Positions 17,740 through 25,474 of a stretch of DNA of 64,000 nt are shown here, piece by piece (positions within the stretch are counted from its first letter, which is position 1; each line of letters begins with the position of its first letter). Origin of the DNA: an uncultured Bacteroidales bacterium (lineage in GTDB: Bacteria; Bacteroidota; Bacteroidia; Bacteroidales; Paludibacteraceae). The notes beneath the pieces are model-generated. The model did no database searches and had not been told where the DNA came from. It saw only the letters and a list, made by a program, of their open reading frames with translations. The stretch covers positions 1 to 64,000 of the forward strand of contig CADCBP010000006.1 of the NCBI GenBank assembly GCA_902799705.1, read 5' to 3'. Position numbers and translations under genes: made by a program.

Positions 17740-19317
17740 ATGGCACAACAGACACAAGAAGAAACATTTAAGAAGATCGTTGCGCATTGCAAGGAATACG
17801 GCTTTGTTTTCCCGTCCAGCGAGATCTACGACGGTCTTGGCGCTGTGTATGACTACGGTCAGAACGGCGTGGAGTTAAAGAACAATATCAAGCGTTACTG
17901 GTGGGACTCGATGACGCTGCTGCACGAGAACATCGTCGGTATTGACGCGGCTATCTTCATGCACCCTACTACCTGGAAGGCTTCGGGGCATGTGGATGCG
18001 TTCAACGATCCGCTGATTGACAACCGTGACAGCAAGAAACGTTACCGCGCGGACGTGCTGATCGAAGACCAGATCGCCAAGTACGACGACAAGATCGCCA
18101 AAGAAGTGGAGAAAGCCCGCAAGCGTTTCGGTGAGAGTTTTGACGAAGAGATGTTCAAAGCAACCAACGAGCGTGTGAAAGAGCATATCGCCAAGCGCGA
18201 AGCACTCCATGAGCGTTATGCCAAGGCGATGAACGACAACAACCTTGCCGAACTCAAACAGATTATCCTCGACGAAGAGATTGTCTGCCCGATTTCCGGC
18301 ACCCGTAACTGGACCGACGTGCGTCAGTTCAACCTGATGTTCCAAACCGAGATGGGTTCGACGGCAGACGGCGCAATGAAGATTTATCTCCGTCCGGAGA
18401 CCGCACAAGGTATCTTCGTCAACTTCCTCAACGTGCAGAAAACCGGCCGCATGAAGATACCTTTCGGTATCGCGCAGATCGGTAAGGCATTCCGCAACGA
18501 GATTGTAGCGCGTCAGTTCGTGTTCCGCATGCGTGAGTTCGAGCAGATGGAGATGCAGTTCTTCGTTCGTCCGGGTTCTGAACTCAAATGGTTCGAGCAC
18601 TGGAAGCAGTTCCGCCTCAAATGGCACAAAGCACTGGGTCTGGGCGATGAGAAATACCGTTTCCACGACCATGACAAACTGGCGCACTATGCCAATGCGG
18701 CAACCGACATCGAGTTCCTCATGCCGTTCGGATTCAAGGAGGTGGAGGGCATCCACAGCCGTACGAATTTCGATCTCAGCCAGCACGCCAAATATAGCGG
18801 CAAGAAGATCGAGTACTTCGACCCAGAGTTGAACCAAAGCTATACGCCGTACGTCATCGAGACTTCTATCGGTGTGGATCGTATGTTCCTGAGCGTGATG
18901 TGCTCAAGCTACGAGGAACAGCAACTCGAAGGCGGCGACACCCGTGTGGTACTGCATCTGCCGGCTGTTCTGGCACCGGTGAAGGCTTGTATCATGCCGC
19001 TCGTGAAGAAAGACGGTCTGCCTGAGAAAGCACGCGAGATCATGAACGAGTTAAAGTTCGATTTCAAGGTAGCTTACGACGAGAAAGACTCTATCGGCAA
19101 GCGTTACCGCCGCCAGGATGCTATCGGTACGCCGTTCTGCATCACCGTTGATCACGACACACTCAATGACGGTTGTGTTACCATCCGCCACCGCGATACG
19201 ATGGAGCAAGACCGCGTGAAGATCGAAGACCTGCACGAGATCATCCGCAAGGCTACCGATCCGAAGGAGCTCTACCGAAAGATCGTCGGTGACTCAATGG
19301 AGGACACGATGGAATGA
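17740..19317 (+). CDS. glyS: Glycyl-tRNA synthetase (single-chain class II type)
   Basis: Charges tRNA-Gly. This is the homodimeric eukaryote/archaeal-like form, not the alpha2beta2 GlyQS form. The 525-residue protein starts MAQQTQEETFKKIVAHCKEYGF with FVFPSSEIYDG. Class II motif 2 is seen as FRNEIVARQFVFRMREFEQMEMQFF (split here by family variation, ~250-274), and motif 3 follows as TSIGVDRMFLSVM near 380. The C-terminal anticodon-binding domain begins near LPAVLAPVKACIMPL. A strong terminator follows, so it is monocistronic. Confidence 0.95.
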   Translation: MAQQTQEETFKKIVAHCKEYGFVFPSSEIYDGLGAVYDYGQNGVELKNNIKRYWWDSMTLLHENIVGIDAAIFMHPTTWKASGHVDAFNDPLIDNRDSKKRYRADVLIEDQIAKYDDKIAKEVEKARKRFGESFDEEMFKATNERVKEHIAKREALHERYAKAMNDNNLAELKQIILDEEIVCPISGTRNWTDVRQFNLMFQTEMGSTADGAMKIYLRPETAQGIFVNFLNVQKTGRMKIPFGIAQIGKAFRNEIVARQFVFRMREFEQMEMQFFVRPGSELKWFEHWKQFRLKWHKALGLGDEKYRFHDHDKLAHYANAATDIEFLMPFGFKEVEGIHSRTNFDLSQHAKYSGKKIEYFDPELNQSYTPYVIETSIGVDRMFLSVMCSSYEEQQLEGGDTRVVLHLPAVLAPVKACIMPLVKKDGLPEKAREIMNELKFDFKVAYDEKDSIGKRYRRQDAIGTPFCITVDHDTLNDGCVTIRHRDTMEQDRVKIEDLHEIIRKATDPKELYRKIVGDSMEDTME

Positions 19318-19320
19318 TAG

Positions 19321-19348
19321 ACATTTGACATTTGCAATTTGTCATTTG
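19321..19348. repeat. Heptamer repeat after glyS
   Basis: Four 7-mers directly after the glyS stop: ACATTTG, ACATTTG, CAATTTG, TCATTTG. Confidence 0.65.
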
Positions 19349-19365
19349 ACACTTCATAATTTATC

Positions 19366-19397
19366 AAACAAGCGCCTTTCTGGCGCTTGTTTGTTTT
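19366..19397 (+). terminator. Intrinsic terminator of glyS
   Basis: Perfect 11-bp stem AAACAAGCGCC / GGCGCTTGTTT with a 5-nt loop (19377-19381), followed by GTTTTG. Confidence 0.9.
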
Positions 19398-19522
19398 GTA
19401 CCTTGACATACCCTTGATATGCCATCGACATACCCTCGGTAATGGTTAACGGATGACTAAGAATATACAAGAACCACTAACGGTCGCGTTCAGGAGGAGG
19501 GGCGAATTTATAAAAAATGATG

Positions 19523-19570
19523 TGAGAAAAGTGAGAAATGTGAGAATTCTGAGAAATCTCACTTTTCTCA
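19523..19570. repeat. 14-bp inverted repeat
   Basis: TGAGAAAAGTGAGA at 19523-19536 is perfectly complementary to 19557-19570, with a 20-bp loop that itself holds a TGTGAGAATTCTGAGA near-repeat. There is no gene around it and no T-tract, so it looks like a mobile-element end, an RNA hairpin or a binding site rather than a terminator. Confidence 0.6.
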
Positions 19571-19598
19571 GTGCAAATTTTTATATAGACGGCATAGC

Positions 19599-19682
19599 AT
19601 GCCGGGCAATGGACGACGTAAGAAGAAACGCGGCAAGTATAACAATCCGCCAGCGGATAGGCCGGCGGATTATGAGGAATAA
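19599..19682 (+). CDS. Candidate 27-residue basic peptide
   Basis: A short open frame encoding a peptide that begins MPGNGRRKKKRGKYNN and ends acidic (DYEE). The very basic first half recalls small ribosome-associated proteins such as THX, but the match is not good enough to name. There is no clear promoter beside it. A GGCGGATT inverted repeat overlaps its 3' half, so the frame may be chance sequence in a repeat-rich gap. Confidence 0.3.
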   Translation: MPGNGRRKKKRGKYNNPPADRPADYEE

Positions 19683-19726
19683 AGCTTGTTTTATAGAACT
19701 TCTCTCTATCGGGCTTTGAACAAATG

Positions 19727-19861
19727 CTAATACAGGAATCCAAAGAGCCAAAGAGGAATTTTATTACCTAAAGCATATTCAATACCATCGGCTGCTATAA
19801 AAGCATTAGGAACATATGCAATCTGCTTACCGTCTTTCTAAATGCTTAATCCAATAAGCAT
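19727..19861 (-). pseudogene. Gene remnant with in-frame amber stop
   Basis: Reading leftward from an ATG at 19861 gives seven codons, a TAG, and then 36 further in-frame codons with protein-like composition (KDGKQIAYVPNAFIAADG, then IEYALGNKIPLWLFGFLY) to a TAG at 19727. The second part looks like the C-terminal end of a former protein. The family is not recognised. Two AT-rich hairpins (GCTTA/TAAGC stems) flank its 5' end. Confidence 0.4.
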
Positions 19862-19934
19862 TTTTACAAAAAAATTGCTTATTCCGTTAAGCAAATGTAA
19901 ATTTTGTGGTATTTTGTTCGATAATTTACCACAA

Positions 19935-19959
19935 AAATCCGCCTGCGGTGGACAGGCGG
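19935..19959. repeat. Perfect hairpin ATCCGCCTG/CAGGCGGAT
   Basis: A 9-bp perfect stem with a 7-nt loop in the gene-poor gap. A related AATCCGCC/GGCGGATT pair lies at about 19647-19674. No T-tract follows, so it is more like a short dispersed palindrome than a terminator. Confidence 0.5.
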
Positions 19960-20065
19960 ATGAAGGGGCTAAGAGAATTGATTTATTTTCTTCTGCGATT
20001 TTTTATTGGCTCCACTTTACTATTCGGCTATCGGCATACTCCGTTTATTTAGAATGTAGTGAATA

Positions 20066-21478
20066 TCAATAGTAAATAACTTCTTTACAATCCGACACAT
20101 TAACTTTTCCACGAAAGCGTTCAGGTATCTTAAGAATCAAACTCGTGCAACCATAGAAAGCATTATATCCAATACTTGCGACACTATTGGGGATTGTCAC
20201 GGAGGTCAAACCCCTGCAACACCTGAAAGCAAAGTTCCCAATATTTATAACGTTATGAGGAATTTCAATAGCAATTAAACCAGAGCAACTACAGAAAGCA
20301 TCAGATCCAATGTTTATGACACTATTAGGAATAGTCACGGAGGTCAAACCATCGCAATCTGTAAAAGCTTCTTCCCCAATGTTTGTGACACTATTAGGAA
20401 TTTCGATGGAAGTCATACTGCTACAATCACAGAAAGCCCTATCTCCAATGGTTGTGACACTATTGGGAATTGATATTTCTCCACTTGCAGAAGAAGAACA
20501 AGCCAACAGACTGTTTTTCGTATCATCGCTATATACAAACCATCCTTCCACAAATCCGTTTATACTTCTAGCTCCCCATGGTGCCCCTGCAGCAGAACCG
20601 TTGTAAACAATATTGGGTATATTTCCAAACGCAACATCTTCAATGCTAGTGACACTACTAGGAATTGTTATAGAAGTCAAAGCGGTGCAACCATAGAACG
20701 CTAACTGCCCAATGCTTGTGACACTACTAGAAATTGTGACAGAGGTCAAACCAGTGCAATTCCGAAAAGCACAGTCTCCTATACTTGTGACACCATTCGG
20801 AATAGTCACGGAGGTCAAACCTTTGCAATTTTCGAACGCACTCCCTCCAATACTTGTGACACTATTGGGAATCTCTATCGAGGTTAGACTTTTGCAATCG
20901 TTAAAAGCCCAATCACCAATCCATTTTGTTCCTTTTTTTATTGAATACGTTGATAAAGTCTTATCGACAGCTTCTACTAAATATGTATCTGCATAACGGA
21001 CATTGTCTATAATTGGCAAACCGGTGCAACCAGAGAACGCATTTTGTCCTATGCTTGTAACGCTATTAGGAATTGTCACAGAGATTATTCCCTTACAACC
21101 TTCGAAAGCATCATATTCGATACTTATGACACGACGCGGAATCCTTACTTTGAAAGAATCTTTTGAAAACCGTAAGGGATTTTGAAGAGCGGATTGTAAT
21201 TCTGTACTATTTCTTGCAGATATAGGCATAGTATTTATATAAACCACATATCCACAAAATAATGTAAACAAAACTATAACCAGTGCAATAGCAAATTTTA
21301 TATATTTTTTTCTATCTTCGGCTTCGCGTGCTTTGCGAATACGTTCTTGCTCCGCTTCTTTTTCTTTCTGTTCTTTTATTAGACGTTGTACTTCCTCCTT
21401 GGAAGTGCCACATTGCGGACAGGCTTGTGCGCGATCGGAGAATTCCTTGCCGCATTTGGGACATTTAATGAGTGCCAT
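20066..21478 (-). CDS. Zinc-ribbon membrane-anchored BspA-type leucine-rich-repeat protein
   Basis: 470 residues. N-terminal zinc ribbon (CPKCGKEF...CPQCG, ~5-23), a charged Glu/Lys/Arg helix (~27-58), one transmembrane helix (~61-81), then about a dozen ~23-residue LRR_5 (BspA/TpLRR) repeats with the core TSVTIPNSVTSIGxxAFxxCxGL. Family members are often surface adhesins, but here the zinc ribbon and single membrane segment in place of a signal peptide suggest an inner-membrane protein; its topology is uncertain. The first ~24 codons are nearly identical to those of the next gene upstream (22159). Confidence 0.8.
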   Translation of the reverse strand: MALIKCPKCGKEFSDRAQACPQCGTSKEEVQRLIKEQKEKEAEQERIRKAREAEDRKKYIKFAIALVIVLFTLFCGYVVYINTMPISARNSTELQSALQNPLRFSKDSFKVRIPRRVISIEYDAFEGCKGIISVTIPNSVTSIGQNAFSGCTGLPIIDNVRYADTYLVEAVDKTLSTYSIKKGTKWIGDWAFNDCKSLTSIEIPNSVTSIGGSAFENCKGLTSVTIPNGVTSIGDCAFRNCTGLTSVTISSSVTSIGQLAFYGCTALTSITIPSSVTSIEDVAFGNIPNIVYNGSAAGAPWGARSINGFVEGWFVYSDDTKNSLLACSSSASGEISIPNSVTTIGDRAFCDCSSMTSIEIPNSVTNIGEEAFTDCDGLTSVTIPNSVINIGSDAFCSCSGLIAIEIPHNVINIGNFAFRCCRGLTSVTIPNSVASIGYNAFYGCTSLILKIPERFRGKVNVSDCKEVIYY

Positions 21479-21487
21479 AATAATCTG

Positions 21488-22159
21488 TTATTGGTGTTTT
21501 AATTTACTTAATAAACTTGGTGTATAGTAAGCTATTATCAATAATATCATGCCAAAAAATGTGAAACTATTTTTAATTCTCCAAATCGTTTCAAAAAATT
21601 CGTATCCTTCATCTCCATTATATCCTCTAATGCCAATATTAGTTAGCACTTCGAAAACTATCAACAATGCACCATATCCTGCAAAAACATATCTCACATA
21701 TCCTCTCATATTGAAACTATTCAACAATATACACAAACCATATAGTAAGCCTATCAACTCAACAGTCTTCATAGTATACATCATATTAACATTCGTATTA
21801 GAATACATAATACTAGTGTATGGAATTATATACGTTGATATATAATATAGGCATATAACGATACCCAAAGATGGATATAGTTTTTGGTTCCAACTTTTTG
21901 GAGATATTAATATAATTTGATGTATCCAGAATGCCCCCATATACAACCAAAATAATATATAAAGGATTCTGCGGATCGTTGTGGGATGGATATTCGCATT
22001 CAGTGGAAGGATAATGCTCAAGACAAAGAGCATTAGTCCAGCAATAGCAAAACCAATACTAACAAAAAATAGATTTTTAATAGAGTACCCGCATTGCGGA
22101 CAGGCTTGTGCGCGGTCGGAGAACTCCTTGCCGCACTTGGGACATTTAATGAGTGCCAT
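21488..22159 (-). CDS. Zinc-ribbon multi-pass membrane protein
   Basis: 223 residues. The first 24 residues repeat those of the 20066-21478 protein (two CxxC knuckles). They are followed by about six hydrophobic helices with short loops, rich in Ile/Leu/Tyr. No catalytic motif is seen. It is AT-rich compared with the core genes. It lies only 9 bp upstream of the LRR protein, so the two are probably co-transcribed. Function unknown. Confidence 0.7.
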   Translation of the reverse strand: MALIKCPKCGKEFSDRAQACPQCGYSIKNLFFVSIGFAIAGLMLFVLSIILPLNANIHPTTIRRILYILFWLYMGAFWIHQIILISPKSWNQKLYPSLGIVICLYYISTYIIPYTSIMYSNTNVNMMYTMKTVELIGLLYGLCILLNSFNMRGYVRYVFAGYGALLIVFEVLTNIGIRGYNGDEGYEFFETIWRIKNSFTFFGMILLIIAYYTPSLLSKLKHQ

Positions 22160-22192
22160 AATTAATAATATTATAGTTTATACATTGACTGA

Positions 22193-22348
22193 TTAGTGAC
22201 TCTGAATATCCATTAATACTAAGCAAAAACAGAATAGAGCCCATAAAAGAACAACCAATAACGGAACTATTACCAAAAGGACAATCATCCTGCGTTGCAA
22301 TCTTTTATGCTTGTTTGCTAATGAATTATCTTCCATTTCAATAATCAT
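22193..22348 (-). CDS. 51-residue single-pass membrane protein
   Basis: Starts MIIEMEDNSLANKHKRLQRR, followed by a ~25-residue hydrophobic helix (MIVLLVIVPLLVVLLWALF) and a short tail. The positive-inside rule puts the N-terminus in the cytoplasm. Its ATG overlaps the stop of the upstream zinc-ribbon gene by 4 bp (ATGA), a strong sign of translational coupling, and the length and composition are sensible. Function unknown; it may be a small partner of the adjacent membrane proteins. Confidence 0.7.
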   Translation of the reverse strand: MIIEMEDNSLANKHKRLQRRMIVLLVIVPLLVVLLWALFCFCLVLMDIQSH

Positions 22349-22758
22349 TTTGGATTATACTTGTTATCCAAGCGAGTTAAGCGATAGGATATATTGACAA
22401 GCAATTTGATAAAAGCCCAAGATAAGATTCCCAAAAGAAGAAATAATAAGCCAAATATAATACATAAAATACCTCCTATAGCTTCAAAGTTTCCTTGAGA
22501 CATCAATGAGAAACCAGCAAATAGTCCAATTATTCCCACAATAATTCCTACTACTAAATTAATTACAGCCAGCCCGTTTGCCGTATGTTCTGCTCCGAAA
22601 TCATTACTTGATTCTAGAGCGGGAGAAATATTTTTATCCATTGAAGGTTCTTTATGCTCTTGGAACTCAGAAGACGGGCATCCACAACCAGGACATGAGG
22701 CGGGCACATTGCCTTCTTCAAATGTTTTTCCACAATCTGGGCATACATATTTTTTCAT
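22345..22758 (-). CDS. Zinc-ribbon protein with two membrane helices
   Basis: 137 residues. The ATG at 22758 gives MKKYVCPDCGKTFEEG, an N-terminal zinc ribbon (CPDC...CPGCGC). A linker follows, then two hydrophobic helices (~67-90 and ~95-118, Gly/Ile-rich, DUF4190-like in appearance). The C-terminus is cytoplasmic and basic. It is probably the first gene of a small leftward group with the 51-residue protein, the multi-pass protein and the LRR protein. Function unknown. Confidence 0.7.
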   Translation of the reverse strand: MKKYVCPDCGKTFEEGNVPASCPGCGCPSSEFQEHKEPSMDKNISPALESSNDFGAEHTANGLAVINLVVGIIVGIIGLFAGFSLMSQGNFEAIGGILCIIFGLLFLLLGILSWAFIKLLVNISYRLTRLDNKYNPK

Positions 22759-22915
22759 AGTACAATCCCTTATACGTGTCGGGCGCAACTTTTAATTTCC
22801 CTCCATTTTATTATTCGGCAGGAGGTTTCGCCGGTATGTTTTATGCTTTTCATCTCTCGGTCATTTCTCGGTCTTGTGCCGCTCTTCTCCCGCTCATCGC
22901 TCGGCGGCGGGATAT

Positions 22916-22958
22916 AACAAAAAGCGGCAGTCCGCTTGATTGGATTACCGCTTTTGTT
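22916..22958 (-). terminator. Terminator of the DUF4143 ATPase gene
   Basis: The stem AACAAAAGCGG / CCGCTTTTTGTT encloses ~20 nt. It lies 25 bp beyond the stop of the leftward ATPase gene and ends in a T-rich arm in that direction. Confidence 0.65.
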
Positions 22959-22982
22959 AGGTCGAAATCTAAATTATTCTAT

Positions 22983-24257
22983 TTATGGCTTTAGACAACC
23001 GATGGGAATGATATATACGCCATCGTCTCTGCGATAGGCGTATTGTCCGCCGGTTAAAACCATCAAGAATGCCGGTTGACCAATCTTGGATGTATCTACT
23101 TGCTTGGCTAACTCCGTCAGGTTTTGTGCGGCATCTTCAATCTCTTTGCTACCGGTTTTAACTTCCACCGCAGCCCATCGACCATCGTGCAAACGGATGA
23201 TCAAGTCAGACTCCAAATCAGAGTTATCGTGATAGTGATAGACGGTTCCGCGTAGTGCATCAGTATAGACACGCACGTCACGCAAACAAAAGTCCTCGAA
23301 CAAGAATCCGAACAGATTAAAGTCCTCTAACACGCTTGTCGGATTCAGTTCTAATACCGCTGTTGCCAGGCTTGTATCTACGAAATGGCGTTTGTGGGAT
23401 GTACGGATGCCAGTCTTGCTGCGTAACGACGGTTGCCATGCTTTAGCATCTTCGATGACAAACAGTCGACGCAACGCTCTCAAATAACTGGTAAGCGTCT
23501 TGTCGGTGATAGAGATATCGTTCGCGCGCACATCAGCCATGATCGTAGTAGCGGCTGTCATAGTGGAGATGTTTCGCGCATAACTGCGTAACACCGCACG
23601 CACTCGGTCTGGATCTTTTTCGGAACCATCCACACGATTGACATCCGTGTTCACTAGTTCATCCACTAAGTTAACCGCCACCTCCAAAGCGTCCTCTTTG
23701 TCCAATGATAAAGCACCCGGCCAGCCGCCTCGACACATGACATAAGCGATGTCCTTAATCGTAAGCGGACTTTCGAAGAGTCCCATCTGCTGTGTACCAT
23801 CGAAGAGTGCTTTGAGCGACACTTGTCCGCGCGACTCCTTCGACTCCCAGAGACTCATTGGTCGCATACGCAGGCGTGCGATTCGTCCTGTACCGGTATG
23901 TTCCATCTCTTCATTCTCTTCTTCATCCAGAGGTGTTGCTGAACCGGTTAATATGAACTGATTCATCTGTTGCCGTTGATCTGCTGCAAATCGTACAGCA
24001 TCCCACAGGACCGGAATCGTCTGCCATTCGTCGAGCATGCGTGGTGTTTCGCCTTCCAATAACAGCGAAGGTTGCGTATCTGCCATTTTGCGATACATGG
24101 CACGTTGGTCCGGATTTTGGATATATATGACACTCTTAGCTAACTGAGCACCTGTCGAGGTTTTTCCACACCATTTGGGGCCTTCAATTAGCACTGCTGC
24201 ACTACTGCGTAATTTGCGTTTGAGCAACTCGTCATCAATTCGTTCAAGGTATTCCAT
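22983..24257 (-). CDS. AAA_14/DUF4143 ATPase
   Basis: 424 residues. The Walker A-type motif EGPKWCGKTST is at ~25-35. Walker B is LLLEGETPRMLDEWQ with DEWQ near 76-79, and a sensor-like ILTGSATP is near 103. A winged-helix linker follows, and the C-terminal DUF4143 nuclease-like domain contains ESDLIIRLHDGRWAAVEVKTGSK with the E...D...ExK pattern of the PD-(D/E)XK fold. The family is widespread and of unclear role; it has been suggested to act in stress or defence, which is inference. It has its own promoter (24282-24313) preceded by four 23-bp repeats. Confidence 0.85.
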   Translation of the reverse strand: MEYLERIDDELLKRKLRSSAAVLIEGPKWCGKTSTGAQLAKSVIYIQNPDQRAMYRKMADTQPSLLLEGETPRMLDEWQTIPVLWDAVRFAADQRQQMNQFILTGSATPLDEEENEEMEHTGTGRIARLRMRPMSLWESKESRGQVSLKALFDGTQQMGLFESPLTIKDIAYVMCRGGWPGALSLDKEDALEVAVNLVDELVNTDVNRVDGSEKDPDRVRAVLRSYARNISTMTAATTIMADVRANDISITDKTLTSYLRALRRLFVIEDAKAWQPSLRSKTGIRTSHKRHFVDTSLATAVLELNPTSVLEDFNLFGFLFEDFCLRDVRVYTDALRGTVYHYHDNSDLESDLIIRLHDGRWAAVEVKTGSKEIEDAAQNLTELAKQVDTSKIGQPAFLMVLTGGQYAYRRDDGVYIIPIGCLKP

Positions 24258-24281
24258 ACGTATATCGTTTAAAAATCGCTA

Positions 24282-24313
24282 CAAAGGTACAACAAAAACT
24301 TGATATACGCAAA
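24282..24313 (-). promoter_or_regulatory. Promoter for the DUF4143 ATPase gene
   Basis: On the minus strand, TTTG (24313-24310), 20-bp spacer, TACCTTTG (24289-24282). Confidence 0.8.
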
Positions 24314-24317
24314 TAAT

Positions 24318-24409
24318 TCCGAAGATTTTTGTAATTTTATTCCGAACTTTTTAATAATTTCACTCCGAATAATTTTGCATTTTTGCTCCGATTGTTTCAA
24401 CTTTCGACC
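24318..24409. repeat. Four 23-bp direct repeats upstream of the ATPase promoter
   Basis: TCCGA begins at 24318, 24341, 24364 and 24387, exactly 23 bp apart. The first three units share TCCGAA and a following A/T-rich TTTT/ATTT pattern; the fourth is weaker. The array starts 4 bp upstream of the -33 box at 24310-24313. Two-turn spacing suggests a cooperative protein-binding site. Confidence 0.65.
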
Positions 24410-24460
24410 TTTTTACGGTAATCCAATACGTCAAAGAGCACATTTGTCACAAGCAAGTAC

Positions 24461-24672
24461 AAAAAAAATACTGCTTATGCTTTATAAGAGAATGGGTGTC
24501 TGGCATAACCCAGGAATAATAAAGCAAAAGCAGTACATACCGAAGTACGTACCGACGCTTGCCAATCTTATTCCTTAGGATAAAAAGTTGCCAGACTTTA
24601 TATTCTCTTTGATTGGTTCGTCAGTAATAATATGTTATGTTCGCGTGCGCGAAACATTAGCCGCTGCTAATC
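24461..24672 (-). ncRNA. Candidate structured RNA (~210 nt) with intrinsic terminator
   Basis: Leftward transcript predicted from the promoter at 24678-24709. 5' hairpins: AUUAGC/GCUAAU with loop AGCG, then UGUU(U)CGCG/CGCGAACA. A long rod follows: 24602-24609 pairs with 24486-24493 and 24589-24596 pairs with 24498-24505 (8 bp each). Its apex is GUACGUAC-UUCG-GUAUGUAC (24533-24552). At the 3' end, 24519-24535 pairs with 24469-24485 (one mismatch) and eight U follow (24468-24461), a strong terminator. The terminator stem competes with part of the rod. No protein frame of note. The family is not recognised; it could be 6S-like, a regulatory leader or a stand-alone sRNA. Confidence 0.55.
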
Positions 24673-24677
24673 GCTTG

Positions 24678-24709
24678 CAAAGATACAACAAAAATTTGAA
24701 TTACACAAA
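24678..24709 (-). promoter_or_regulatory. Promoter for the structured RNA candidate
   Basis: On the minus strand, TTTG (24709-24706), 20-bp spacer, TATCTTTG (24685-24678), followed by CAAGCG. Confidence 0.75.
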
Positions 24710-24792
24710 TAATTTATGTTTTTTGTCGTTTTTTTGCTTTCGCGCACGCAAATCACATACTTTCGGAATGTACTACTTAGCTCAAGGATTGG

Positions 24793-25362
24793 CTACAAAT
24801 CATTCTTGATGCCTTTCACGCGAACAACATACTGGCTCTTGATCCATCCGGTATTGTCATAGATAACTGCTTCGTCTAAAGCTTTTCTTTTTACATAGAA
24901 AATAGTATCACTTCCAAGAAATTCCGCTGTAGATTCTAAGGTAAAGCCCATAATCTTTCCACTCGGACATCTGATAGCTTGGTGTTCCTGATCGAAGATA
25001 TAGTTGGCATCCACCAAGGTTCTCCATTTTGAATTTGCCGGGATATGTAAATATCCATCCGATTTGCGATACTCTCCCTTATTTTCTCCCGTGCGTTCCA
25101 CATATTGTACTTTAGAATCACTTTTGATATCAAAGTACCATAGAACATCGTATGTCTGTGCGTTGGGATCGTAGTCCCAATGGTAACTCTGTTGCCCGGT
25201 AAATATGTCATAAGTCAGATTATCGGACGCAATACAAGCCCAAATGCCAACAATAGAGGAATTGGTGAATGTTGTCGGATCATCCGGTTTGATAGTTTCA
25301 CGCTCACAAGCGGAGCAAATAAAGAGGGCTAAACATAGCCAAACAAAAGTTTTACTTTTCAT
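24793..25362 (-). CDS. Putative lipoprotein, lipocalin-like size
   Basis: 189 residues. The signal peptide has a lipobox (LALFICSAC, Cys near 19), so it is probably a membrane-anchored lipoprotein. The mature part is a small beta-rich protein (IVGIWACIASDN, then repeated short strands), resembling lipocalin-like or DUF-type Bacteroidales lipoproteins that open with VGxW; the exact family is unknown. Its promoter carries the same 10-bp direct repeat as that of the HTH-like gene upstream, suggesting shared control. Confidence 0.65.
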   Translation of the reverse strand: MKSKTFVWLCLALFICSACERETIKPDDPTTFTNSSIVGIWACIASDNLTYDIFTGQQSYHWDYDPNAQTYDVLWYFDIKSDSKVQYVERTGENKGEYRKSDGYLHIPANSKWRTLVDANYIFDQEHQAIRCPSGKIMGFTLESTAEFLGSDTIFYVKRKALDEAVIYDNTGWIKSQYVVRVKGIKNDL

Positions 25363-25423
25363 TGTTGTAATGTTTTAAAGGATTAATAAACAAATCAGCG
25401 GAACACCTTTCGGAATTCCGCTG

Positions 25424-25474
25424 CAAAAGTACAACAAATATTTGATATACGAGAAGTTCTTATTACTTCTTATA
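25424..25474 (-). promoter_or_regulatory. Promoter of the lipoprotein gene with paired 10-bp repeat in place of -33
   Basis: On the minus strand, TACTTTTG (25431-25424) has no TTTG at -33. Instead two near-identical 10-mers (AATAAGAAGT type) occupy 25474-25455, with the near end 24 bp from the -7 box. The far end overlaps the stop codon of the HTH-like gene. Confidence 0.6.

Noticed and set aside
19599..19682. Naming the 27-residue frame as ribosomal protein THX
   Set aside because: Only general basic character is shared; the THX core residues are not matched.
20066..21478. Calling the LRR protein a secreted BspA adhesin
   Set aside because: It lacks a signal peptide and T9SS tail and begins with a zinc ribbon and one membrane helix.
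22983..24257. Toxin-antitoxin or restriction module around the ATPase
   Set aside because: No methylase, antitoxin or nuclease partner is adjacent; DUF4143 ATPases are common as single genes.
24461..24672. Identifying the structured RNA as tmRNA, RNase P RNA or SRP RNA
   Set aside because: It is too short for tmRNA or RNase P and lacks the SRP GGAA/GGAG-type apical loop and any tRNA-like end.
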